Below are positions 45,418 through 52,912 of a stretch of DNA of 64,000 nt, piece after piece; the first letter of the stretch is position 1, and each line of letters begins with the position of its first letter. The notes beneath the pieces were generated by a model, which searched no databases, was not told where the DNA came from, and saw only the letters and a program-made list of their open reading frames with translations. This stretch comes from Micropruina sp. (lineage in GTDB: Bacteria > Actinomycetota > Actinomycetes > Propionibacteriales > Propionibacteriaceae): NCBI GenBank assembly GCA_016711205.1, contig JADJTM010000001.1, positions 1,178,001 to 1,242,000 of the forward strand, written 5' to 3'. The position numbers were made by a program, and so were the translations under genes.

Positions 45418-47457
45418 ATGGCGTCCACTACTGCCGCACAGATCGTCGATGCAGTCGGCGGTCCCGGCAACATTTCAAGCCTCACACACTGCGCCACCCG
45501 GCTTCGCTTCGAACTGAAGGATGCCAGCGGCGTAGATCAGTCCGTGATCGAGAAGATCCCCGGCGTGCTCGGTGCGGTGCCGCAGAGCGGCGACCGCTAC
45601 CAGGTGGTCATCGGCGGCGCCGTGGCCAACACCTACGCCGACATCATGCATCTACCGTCGATGTCCGGCGCCGGCAAGGCCGTCGCGAGTGACGCCGACA
45701 TCAAGGCCGCGGAACGCGCCAAGGTGAAAGGCAAGGTTCGCCTGGCTGGACGCCTTCTTCGAGTACCTCTCGAACTCGTTCCGGCCGCTGCTAGGCGTGC
45801 TGCTCGGCTCGTCGCTGATCATCGCGATCGCCGCCGTGCTGGACGCCTTGAACGTCGTGCCGTTCCAGGGCGTGGATCGCCTGACCGAGGCGGGGGCCAC
45901 CTGGGTGTTCTGGGACACCATGTGGCGCTCGGTGCTGTACTTCCTGCCGATCATGGTCGCCTACAACGCAGCCAAGGCGCTCAAGATCGACCCGTGGATC
46001 GGCGGTGCCATCATGGCCGCCCTGTTCACCCCGGAGTTCCTCTCGCTGTCCAGCGAGGCGGCTGTCGAGTCCGCCGGCACCGTCTGCACCACCAACCCGA
46101 CCCTGGGCACCGACCAGTGTGTGGCGCAGATCTTCGGCCTGCCGATGCAGCTCAACGGCTACGGCGGCCAGGTGTTCGTGCCGCTGATCATGGTCGCTCT
46201 GCTGGCCATGCTCTACAAGGCGCTGAACCGCATCTTCCCCGAGAACCTGCAGATGGTTTTCGTGCCGTTCTTCTGCCTGCTGATCATGATCCCGATCACC
46301 GCCTTCCTCATCGGCCCGCTCGGCATCTGGATCGGCAGCGCCCTGGGCGCCGGACTGGCGTGGCTCAACAACACGGTGCCGCTGCTGTTCGCGGTGCTGA
46401 TCCCGATGCTCTACCCGTTCCTGGTGCCGCTCGGCCTGCACTGGCCGCTCAACGCGCTCATGCTGGCCAACATCAGCTCTTTGGGCTACGACTTCATCCA
46501 GGGTCCGATGGGTACCTGGAACTTCGCCTGCTTCGGCGCCACCGCCGGTGTGCTGGTCGTCGCCAGTAGGGCCAAGGACAACGAGGTGCGGCAGACGGCC
46601 ATCGGCGCATTGGCCGCCGGCCTTCTGGGTGGTATCTCGGAGCCCTCCCTGTACGGCATCCACCTGCGCTACAAGCGCATCTACCCCCGTATGCTGGTCG
46701 GCTGCGCGGTGGGCGGTGTGACGATCGGCATTCTCGGCTGGATCTTCACCCCCGTCACCACCGGCGCGTTCGCCTTCACCTCGCTGCTCACCATTCCGGT
46801 GTTCAACCCGATGTGGATCTACGCCATCTCGATCGCGGCCGCGTTCGCCGTCGCAATGATCCTGGTCATCATCAGTGACTACCGCACCCCTGAGCAGAAG
46901 GCCGAGTTCGAGGCCGAGCTCGCGGCCGCCGGCGGTCACCTGACGGTGGCGCAGCAGGAGTCCCATTCGGCCCTTGCCCCGGCCGCCGTTGCTGCCACCG
47001 CGGCAGCCCCAGGGTCAGTGCCCCGGTCGCCGGACAGATCGTCCCGCTCGCCGAGGTCAACGACAAGGTGTTCGCCTCCAAGGCACTGGGTGACGGCGTC
47101 GGCATCGTGCCCAGCGACGGTCACGTCACGGCACCGGTGGCCGGCACCATGGTCACCGTCGCCGACACCGGCCACGCCTTCGGCATCAAGACCGATGACG
47201 GGGTCGAGGTGCTGGTGCACGTCGGCATCGACACGGTGCAGATGGAAGGCAAGGGTTTCACCCTCGACGTGGCGAAGGATGCCCGCGTCGAAGAAGGTGA
47301 TCTGCTGGCCAAGGTCGACCTGGACGCAGTCAAGGCCGCCGGGTTCGACACCACCACGATTGTGGTTGTGATCAATACCGCGGCCCTGGCCGAGGTCAAG
47401 CCGACTGCCGGCGGTACCGTGGCGAACGGTGACACGGTCATCGACGTCACCGTCTGA
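45418..47457 (+). CDS. Beta-glucoside-type PTS transporter EIIBCA (two frameshifts)
   Basis: The EIIB domain comes first (LTHCATRLRFELKD; phosphorylated Cys in HCAT). The frame then shifts at about 45741 and the EIIC membrane domain follows (WLDAFFEYLSNSF, then about ten helices with GGISEPSLYGIHLRYKR). A second shift near 47008, in GCAGCCCCAGGGTC, leads to the EIIA domain (VSAPVAGQIVPLAEVNDKVF, active His in VLVHVGIDTV), stop at 47455-47457. The domain order fits beta-glucoside/sucrose-type permeases. All three domains remain well conserved, so the shifts are probably base-calling errors. No phospho-glycosidase gene follows, which is unusual. Confidence 0.85.
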
Positions 47458-47467
47458 AATACCATCA

Positions 47468-47505
47468 GGTCCGGGGCGGCTCAGTAGACTGAGCCGCCCC
47501 GGACC
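47468..47505 (+). promoter_or_regulatory. Perfect 18-bp hairpin between PTS gene and licT
   Basis: Arms at 47468-47485 and 47488-47505 are exact inverted complements (GGTCCGGGGCGGCTCAGT and its partner) with only AG between them. The structure starts 11 bases after the PTS stop and ends 11 bases before licT. No T-run follows. It could act as a partial terminator, a processing site or an mRNA stabiliser that sets the PTS to LicT ratio. Confidence 0.75.
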
Positions 47506-47515
47506 ATGTGAGCAT

Positions 47516-48358
47516 ATGGAAATTCTTCGCGTCTTCAACAACAACCTCGTCCTGGCACTGGACGAGGATGGACGAGACGTCATTCTCACCGGCCGCGGCC
47601 TCGGCTTCCAGGCCAGGCCCGGACAGCCGGTGGATGCGTCCAAGGTGGTGCGGACCTTCGTCCCCATCGATGGACGCGATCCCGATCACCTGGCCGGCAT
47701 GCTCTCCGGCATACCCCCCGAACACATCCACCTGGTCGCACAAGCGCTGGCCGACATCGGTCTCGATTCGGTCAGCCGCAACCCGGCCATGGTGATCGCG
47801 CTCGCCGACCACATCAGCTTCGCGCTGCGTCGCACGGCTCTGGGCCTGGACATCGTCTACCCGATGCTCGCCGAAGTGAAGCACCTCTACGCCGAGGAGT
47901 ACGCCCAGGCCGAGGCCCTGCTGCATGCGGTCAACGCGCGCAGCGACGTTCAGTTGCCCGAGATCGAGGCGGTCGGCCTGGCGTTGCACCTGGTGAACGC
48001 CGGGTTCGCCACCGGCGACCTGTCGTACACCTACCAGATGACCGGCGTCATCCAACAGATGGTGCGGGTGATCGAAGAGGCCTTCGGACTGCCTCTCGAC
48101 TCGGGCAGCGTCAGCGTCGGCCGGTTCATCACCCACCTGCGATATCTGTTCGTGCGCATCTCACAGCACAAACAGCTGGACGACGAACCGTCCCTGGTCG
48201 GGGCGGCGATCCGCGAGTCGTTTCCGGACGCCGCCGAGTGCGCCGTCCGGCTGGCCGGGCTGCTCGAGCTGCGGATGGGTGCCGCGCTGACCTCGGACGA
48301 GGTGTCGTACCTCGCCCTGCACGTGGCGCGGGTCACCACCCCCGATCGCTCGAGTTAG
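47516..48358 (+). CDS. licT: LicT/BglG-family transcriptional antiterminator
   Basis: A 280-residue RNA-binding regulator. Residues 1-55 are the co-antiterminator domain (MEILRVFNNNLVLALDEDGR, GRGLGF), followed by two PTS-regulation domains. PRD1 has ALADHISFALRR and EVKHLYAEEY; PRD2 has FITHLRYLFVRISQHK and YLALHVARV. Those His are the expected EII- and HPr-phosphorylated sites. It binds the RAT at 45310-45342 and permits expression of the PTS when sugar is present and the EII is dephosphorylated. An autoregulated operon is implied. Confidence 0.94.
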   Translation: MEILRVFNNNLVLALDEDGRDVILTGRGLGFQARPGQPVDASKVVRTFVPIDGRDPDHLAGMLSGIPPEHIHLVAQALADIGLDSVSRNPAMVIALADHISFALRRTALGLDIVYPMLAEVKHLYAEEYAQAEALLHAVNARSDVQLPEIEAVGLALHLVNAGFATGDLSYTYQMTGVIQQMVRVIEEAFGLPLDSGSVSVGRFITHLRYLFVRISQHKQLDDEPSLVGAAIRESFPDAAECAVRLAGLLELRMGAALTSDEVSYLALHVARVTTPDRSS

Positions 48359-48369
48359 CGACCACCGAG

Positions 48370-49248
48370 TCAGCGACCCCCCGTGCGTGCCTTCTCGACC
48401 AGGCGCCAGATCAGTGGAGTCAGGATCAGCTGCATCGCCAGGTCGAGCTTGCCGCCGGGAATGACGATGCTGTTGGCCCGCGACATGAATGAGGCGTCGA
48501 TCATGCTGAGCAGGTAGGGAAAGTCGATACCCCGCGGGTCGGCGAACCGGATCACCACCATGGACTCGTCCGCGGTCGGAATCCAGCGTGCGATGAACGG
48601 GTTGGACGTGTCGACCACCGGAACCCGCTGAAAGTTGACGTGGGTGTTGGCGAACTGCGGGCAGATGTAGTGCACGTAGTCGGGCATCCGGCGCAGGATC
48701 GTGTCGGTGACGGCCTCGGTGGAGTAGCCGCGCTTGGTGCGGTCCCGGTGCAGCTTCTGGATCCACTCCAGGTTGATGATCGGCACCACCCCGATCCGCA
48801 GATCGGCGTAGCGGGCCACGTCCACCGTCTCGGTCTGGACGGCCCCGTGCAGGCCCTCGTAGTAGAGCAGATCGGTGCCCTGGGCCAGGTCCGTCCAGTC
48901 GGTGAAGGTGCCGGGCGGACGCTCGAACAGCGCCGCCTCCTGATCGTCGTGCACGTAGTTGCGCACCTTGCCGGAACCGGTTTCGCCGTAGCGCCGGAAC
49001 AGTTGCTCCAACTCGTCGAACAGGTTCGCGTCGGGGCCGAAGTGACTGAACTCGGTGCTGCCGGCAGCGACCGCCTCTTCCAGGGCCTGCTTCATCGCGG
49101 CGCGGTCGTAGCGATGGAACGAGTCGCCGTGCACGATCGCCGCATGGACGCCCTCGCGCGCAAAGATCTGCTGAAACGTGTCGGTGACGGTGCTGGTGCC
49201 GGCTCCGGACGAGCCGGTGACTGCGACCACTGGATGGGCGCGCGACAT
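48370..49248 (-). CDS. cbbP: Phosphoribulokinase, proteobacterial (class I) type
   Basis: A 292-residue kinase making ribulose-1,5-bisphosphate from ribulose-5-phosphate and ATP. It has the P-loop TGSSGAGTST (11-20), catalytic base Asp42 (HGDSFHR), Walker B Glu131 (YYEGLHGA) and Arg168/Asp169 (KLHRDR). These fall at the same residue numbers as in the Rhodobacter enzyme as I recall it, and similarity extends to the C-terminus (ANSIVIPGGKLDLAMQLILT). The ATG at 49248 follows GGGAGGT. It is the third gene of the cbb operon, and the strong resemblance to proteobacterial enzymes suggests lateral transfer. Confidence 0.95.
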   Translation of the reverse strand: MSRAHPVVAVTGSSGAGTSTVTDTFQQIFAREGVHAAIVHGDSFHRYDRAAMKQALEEAVAAGSTEFSHFGPDANLFDELEQLFRRYGETGSGKVRNYVHDDQEAALFERPPGTFTDWTDLAQGTDLLYYEGLHGAVQTETVDVARYADLRIGVVPIINLEWIQKLHRDRTKRGYSTEAVTDTILRRMPDYVHYICPQFANTHVNFQRVPVVDTSNPFIARWIPTADESMVVIRFADPRGIDFPYLLSMIDASFMSRANSIVIPGGKLDLAMQLILTPLIWRLVEKARTGGR

Positions 49249-49262
49249 GGTGACCTCCCTGG

Positions 49263-50306
49263 TCAGTCGATGAACAGGCTGCGCTGGCCGAACAGCGGAT
49301 GGTTGAACACCTGGTCGTAGCCCTGGGCGTGCTCGGCATGGTAGGCGTCGATGCGGGCCACCTCGTCGGCATCCCCGAAGAACAGCGGCACGGACGACTG
49401 GGGCGAGTCGGGCACCACGTCCAGGATCGGTTCGGTGCCGGTGCTCGCCGCCCCACCCGCCTGCTCGGCCAGTAGCGCCAGTGGCGCAGCGGTGTGCAGC
49501 AGCGGCGCCAGCCAGCCGGTGGGTCGTCCGGTGTCCGGCACCAGGAACAGTCCCCCGCTGTTCAGCACCCGGTACGCACCGACCACCGCGGACGCGTTCC
49601 AGCGCATGGTGAAGTCGTGCCCGCGCGGGCCGGCCGAACCGAGCACGCACTCCTCGACGTAGCGCTTCACCGGCGCCGGCCAGTACGGCGATTCGCCGGC
49701 GTTGATGGTGAACTGGCGGCCGGCCGGTGGAATGCGCAGGCGCGGGTGGGTGAGCACGAAGTTGCCCACGTCACGGTCGAGGGTGAAGCCGTCCACCCCG
49801 TTGCCGGTGGTCAGCACCAGCATGGTGCGCGGCCCGTACAGGGCGATGCCGGCGCACACCTGCCGGCGTCCGGGCTGCAGCAGATCGCTGACGTGCGGCG
49901 CATGGTCGCTGGGCCGCTCAAGCACCGAGAAGGTCGCCCCGACCGGCAGGTTGTCGGCCAGGTTCCGGGGTCCGTGCAGGGCCTCGACCACCAGCAGATA
50001 GCGGGCGGACGGGTCGTCGCCGAGGATCGGTGCGCTGCGGGCGAAGCAGACCCCGGCCAGCTGCGGGATCGGCCTGGTCTGTTCCAGCAGCGCCTTGCTG
50101 GCGAAGCGGCGCAGCCGGCGTCCCACCTCCTGATCGGACGTCGTCGCACCGCCCGCGTCGCCGTCCATGATCAGCCGCCCACGGCTGACCGCCGCCGCGG
50201 TCAGCTTGACCGACACCGCGATCGCGCTCAGGATGTGCGCGTAACCGGCCTTCGGCGCGTCCGCGGCGACGTCGAGAAGGTATTGGGTGAGCGTTGCGTT
50301 CGGCAT
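49263..50306 (-). CDS. Class I fructose-bisphosphatase homologue lacking the catalytic metal site
   Basis: A 347-residue protein between cbbM and cbbP. Much of the FBPase scaffold is recognisable: GRRQVCAGIALYGPRTMLVL, PYWPAPVKRYVEECV, GPRGHDFTMRW, SGGLFLVP, AEQAGGAAS and ILDVVP. The metal-binding segments are not conserved. SEEED-like is replaced by CFARSAP, DPLDGSSN by EALHGPRN, and LYECNP by LHTAAP, so the usual Glu97, Glu98, Asp118, Asp121 and Glu280 (E. coli numbering, from memory) are all absent. Hydrolysis by the normal mechanism looks impossible. A regulatory, scaffold or sugar-phosphate-sensing role is conceivable. Confidence 0.85.
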   Translation of the reverse strand: MPNATLTQYLLDVAADAPKAGYAHILSAIAVSVKLTAAAVSRGRLIMDGDAGGATTSDQEVGRRLRRFASKALLEQTRPIPQLAGVCFARSAPILGDDPSARYLLVVEALHGPRNLADNLPVGATFSVLERPSDHAPHVSDLLQPGRRQVCAGIALYGPRTMLVLTTGNGVDGFTLDRDVGNFVLTHPRLRIPPAGRQFTINAGESPYWPAPVKRYVEECVLGSAGPRGHDFTMRWNASAVVGAYRVLNSGGLFLVPDTGRPTGWLAPLLHTAAPLALLAEQAGGAASTGTEPILDVVPDSPQSSVPLFFGDADEVARIDAYHAEHAQGYDQVFNHPLFGQRSLFID

Positions 50307-50329
50307 CGCCGGCTGCCTGTCGGCGCCAC

Positions 50330-51706
50330 TCAGCTGCCGGCGAGCGTGTCGCGCCAACCGGGGAACAGCGTGTCCGCATCGCCCGGGAACGACTCGAACG
50401 CCCGGGCGAACTCGCGATGATCCTTGGCCCACTCCACCGGGTCGGCTCCGGCCACCCAGCACTCGTGCCCCTGGCGCAGCGAGCGGGCACCGGCCGCCGG
50501 CCCGTCCAGATGGCCGTACGAACCGCCGCCGGCGGTGTTGATCACGTTCGCGTGGCCCAGGTTGGCGAAGAAGCCCGGTAGCCGCAGGGCGTTCATGCCG
50601 CCCGAGACGATCGGGACGGTCGGGCGCATGCCCCACCATTGCTGGAAGTAGGCAGGGCCCTGGAACTCGTCGCGCTCGATGATGTAGGCGCTGGCCCGGT
50701 CGTCCTTGGCGCCCTCCATCTTGCCGTAGCCCATGGTGCCGACGTGAATGCCGGACGCACCCTGCAGCCGGGCCATCTTGGCCAGCACATAGCTGGTGTA
50801 GCCGCGTTGTGAGCTCGGCGAGGTGATCATGCCGTGACCGGCCCGGTGGTAGTGCAGGAACTGCCGCGGAAAGTACCGCCGCACCGTGGTCACCGCGGCC
50901 GGCCCGGCCACGAAGCCGTCCACCAGGAAGGCGACCTTGTCGGCGTCCGGGCCGAAGGCGGCGAGGATGAACTCGCCGCGGGCCAGCATCTCGGCGTGGT
51001 CGTCGGCGGTGATGTTGGCGCTGAACAGCTTGGCCTCGCCGGTTTCGTCCATGGCCCGCTTCATCGCGTCGTAGACCAGTGGAATCGTGGTCTTCAGCGG
51101 CGCGAACACCTGGTTGCCCTGCGGCTCGTCGTTCTTGATGAAGTCGCCGCCCAGCCAGAAGTCGTAGGCAGCCCTGGCGAAAGGCTCCGGGCGCAGCCCC
51201 AGCTTGGGTTTGATGATGGTGCCGCAGATGTAGCCACCGTCGACGACGTCGCGGCCCAGGATGCGCCACAACTCCTGGATGCCGACAGCGGGCCCGTCGA
51301 ACAGTTCGATCGCCCGCCGCGGCATGTAGAAGTCGTACATCTTGGCGTGCGCGATGTCGCCCATGCCCTGGTTGTTGCCGATGGTCAGCGTGAGGAACGA
51401 GGCCAGCATCATGCGACCGTCGATGATGTTGCGATCGAACAGGTCCAGCGGGTAGGCGATCCGCATGTCTTGCGCGGCCTCGTCCACGTGGTAAACCAGC
51501 GCGTCCACGCCCTTGGTGAAGTCGTCGGTGGTCGAAACCTCGACGTTGGTGCCCGTGGACGATTCGGCGGCGAAGTGGGCGGCCGCCTCCAGATACCCCG
51601 TACCCGCCTTCGGCTGCATGGTGTAGGCACAGAGAATGTGCTGGCCGCCGGCGATCAGGTCGGCCTCGTCGAGACTCAGGTCGGCGTAGCGATTCGATTG
51701 GTCCAT
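50330..51706 (-). CDS. cbbM: Form II ribulose-1,5-bisphosphate carboxylase/oxygenase
   Basis: A 458-residue RuBisCO close to the Rhodospirillum rubrum enzyme and with matching residue numbers: Glu48, Asn111, Lys166 and Lys168 (IIKPKLGL), carbamylated Lys191 with Asp193 and Glu194 (GGDFIKNDE), His287 (HYHRAGHG), His291 and loop-6 Lys329 (GTMGYGKMEG). The Form II signature AAESSTGTNVEV is present. Nothing suggests loss of activity. AAAGGAAG precedes the ATG. It is the first gene of the cbb operon; there is no cbbR, small subunit or carboxysome gene nearby. It fixes CO2 on ribulose bisphosphate made by the PRK. Confidence 0.97.
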   Translation of the reverse strand: MDQSNRYADLSLDEADLIAGGQHILCAYTMQPKAGTGYLEAAAHFAAESSTGTNVEVSTTDDFTKGVDALVYHVDEAAQDMRIAYPLDLFDRNIIDGRMMLASFLTLTIGNNQGMGDIAHAKMYDFYMPRRAIELFDGPAVGIQELWRILGRDVVDGGYICGTIIKPKLGLRPEPFARAAYDFWLGGDFIKNDEPQGNQVFAPLKTTIPLVYDAMKRAMDETGEAKLFSANITADDHAEMLARGEFILAAFGPDADKVAFLVDGFVAGPAAVTTVRRYFPRQFLHYHRAGHGMITSPSSQRGYTSYVLAKMARLQGASGIHVGTMGYGKMEGAKDDRASAYIIERDEFQGPAYFQQWWGMRPTVPIVSGGMNALRLPGFFANLGHANVINTAGGGSYGHLDGPAAGARSLRQGHECWVAGADPVEWAKDHREFARAFESFPGDADTLFPGWRDTLAGS

Positions 51707-52023
51707 GCGGACGACTTCCTTTCAGCGAACGCTCAACCCTTCGGCCGTCCAGCAGTCTGTAGCGTCGAGGGGCCGGCTCGTCAGGGCCGGCATCCGGGGG
51801 TCGGGGCCGCTCTCCTCACCAGCAACGTAGCGCGGCGCACGCGCTGGCGCGGGTGGTTCGGATGATTGGTGCACTCCGGGCACCGCCTTGGCACCGGTCA
51901 GCCGGGGTCGCGATCGGGGATCACTCCAACCGGCGTCCTTCACCGTGCCGCTGGCGTACGAGACTCACACCCCTCCCTGCACGAGCCGGTTCCAGGTGTC
52001 CGTGGAGCGACGGGCCTGGTTGA
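51707..52023. other. Upstream region of the cbb operon
   Basis: About 320 bases between cbbM and a truncated methyltransferase. It should contain the cbb promoter, but I see no clear -10/-35 pair and no convincing LysR-type T-N11-A operator. CCGGCTCG/CGGGCC-like G/C stretches near 51770-51800 are the only structure visible. Upstream short open frames show no gene character. Confidence 0.45.
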
Positions 52024-52560
52024 GCAGGTCTCGGATTCCGTTTTCGCTACGCGATCGAGTTGGGATGCGGCACCGGCCTGTTCACCTCGGCCTATGCCCC
52101 CGTATGCAGACATGTGATCGCCACCGACATCTCCCCCCGCATGGTGGAACGTGCCGCGCGCAAGTTGACCGGTCTGCCCAACGTGTCGATGAGGACCGCA
52201 GACGCGACCGCCACCGGACTACCCGCCGAGTCTGCCGATGTCGTGGTCGCGGTCAACCTGCTACACATCGTTCCCGATGCCCCCGCTGTGATGACGGAGA
52301 TACACCGGTTGCTGCGTCCCGGGGGACTCGCTGTGCTCGTCGACGCCACTGGTCAGGCCCTGTCACCACTGAAGTCATTGACCAGCATGGTGCGATTCCT
52401 TCGCCGGTGGGGCCCGATGCATGTGAAAGGTCAACAGAACCTCACACAGACAACGCTCGAGGCGCTCGTGCGCAGTGCCGGCTTCAACGTCGTGGAGGGG
52501 CACCTCATCACCGGTGAGGCCATGAACGCTGCGTTCGTCCGTGCCGTCAAGCCCTCCTGA
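52024..52560 (+). pseudogene. SAM-dependent methyltransferase, 5'-truncated
   Basis: The frame opens after a TGA at 52021-52023 and immediately contains RYAIELGCGTGLFTSAYAP, methyltransferase motif I. VIATDISPRMVERAARK, ADVVVAVNLLHIVPD and LLRPGGLAVLVDAT follow, then a C-terminal LVRSAGFNVVEGHLITG. Class I methyltransferases normally carry 30-50 residues before motif I, and no ATG or GTG supplies them; a TTG at 52060 lies inside the motif. It is therefore probably a remnant. The 52561-52769 stretch downstream shows nothing further. Confidence 0.7.
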
Positions 52561-52769
52561 CGAACACGACTGGGGCCCGACCGTCCCAGCCGTCCGCTGG
52601 AGCGTCCCGAGTGCGCTGGAGTTGCGACGGTGAAGTTGCAGGGGACGAGTCGGTGGGCTGTGCTGTCTCAATCGCGGCGAGCACGAGCGGTGGCACCCGG
52701 AGCGGCCCAGCACGCAGCAAAAGCCCTGCCGAGAGCGGGTCAACCGCCTCTGACAAGGCCTTTCATCGG

Positions 52770-52842
52770 TGGAGCTAAGGGGATTCGAACCCCTGACCTC
52801 TTCCATGCCATGGAAGCGCGCTACCAACTGCGCCATAGCCCC
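52770..52842 (-). tRNA. tRNA-Ala (GGC)
   Basis: Folds on the minus strand into a standard cloverleaf of 73 bases. The acceptor stem pairs GGGGCTA with TAGCTCC, with discriminator A. The D arm contains GCGCAGTTGGTAGCGC, the anticodon stem-loop is CTTCC-ATGGCAT-GGAAG with anticodon GGC, and the T arm is GGGGTTCGAATCCCC. The 3' CCA is not encoded. Confidence 0.95.
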
Positions 52843-52912
52843 GTGCCCTGCGGACGTTCGTCAACATTACCGGATCGCCGCGACCTTGTGAAATCAGGGA
52901 CGCGGGAGAAGA

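Noticed and set aside
49263..50306. Calling the middle cbb gene a functional fructose-bisphosphatase (cbbF)
   Set aside because: Similarity is clear but all metal ligands are replaced, so the catalytic name would mislead.
52770..52842. tRNA-Ala as attachment site of an integrated element
   Set aside because: No duplicated tRNA 3' end and no integrase gene were found in the window. The idea remains open outside it.
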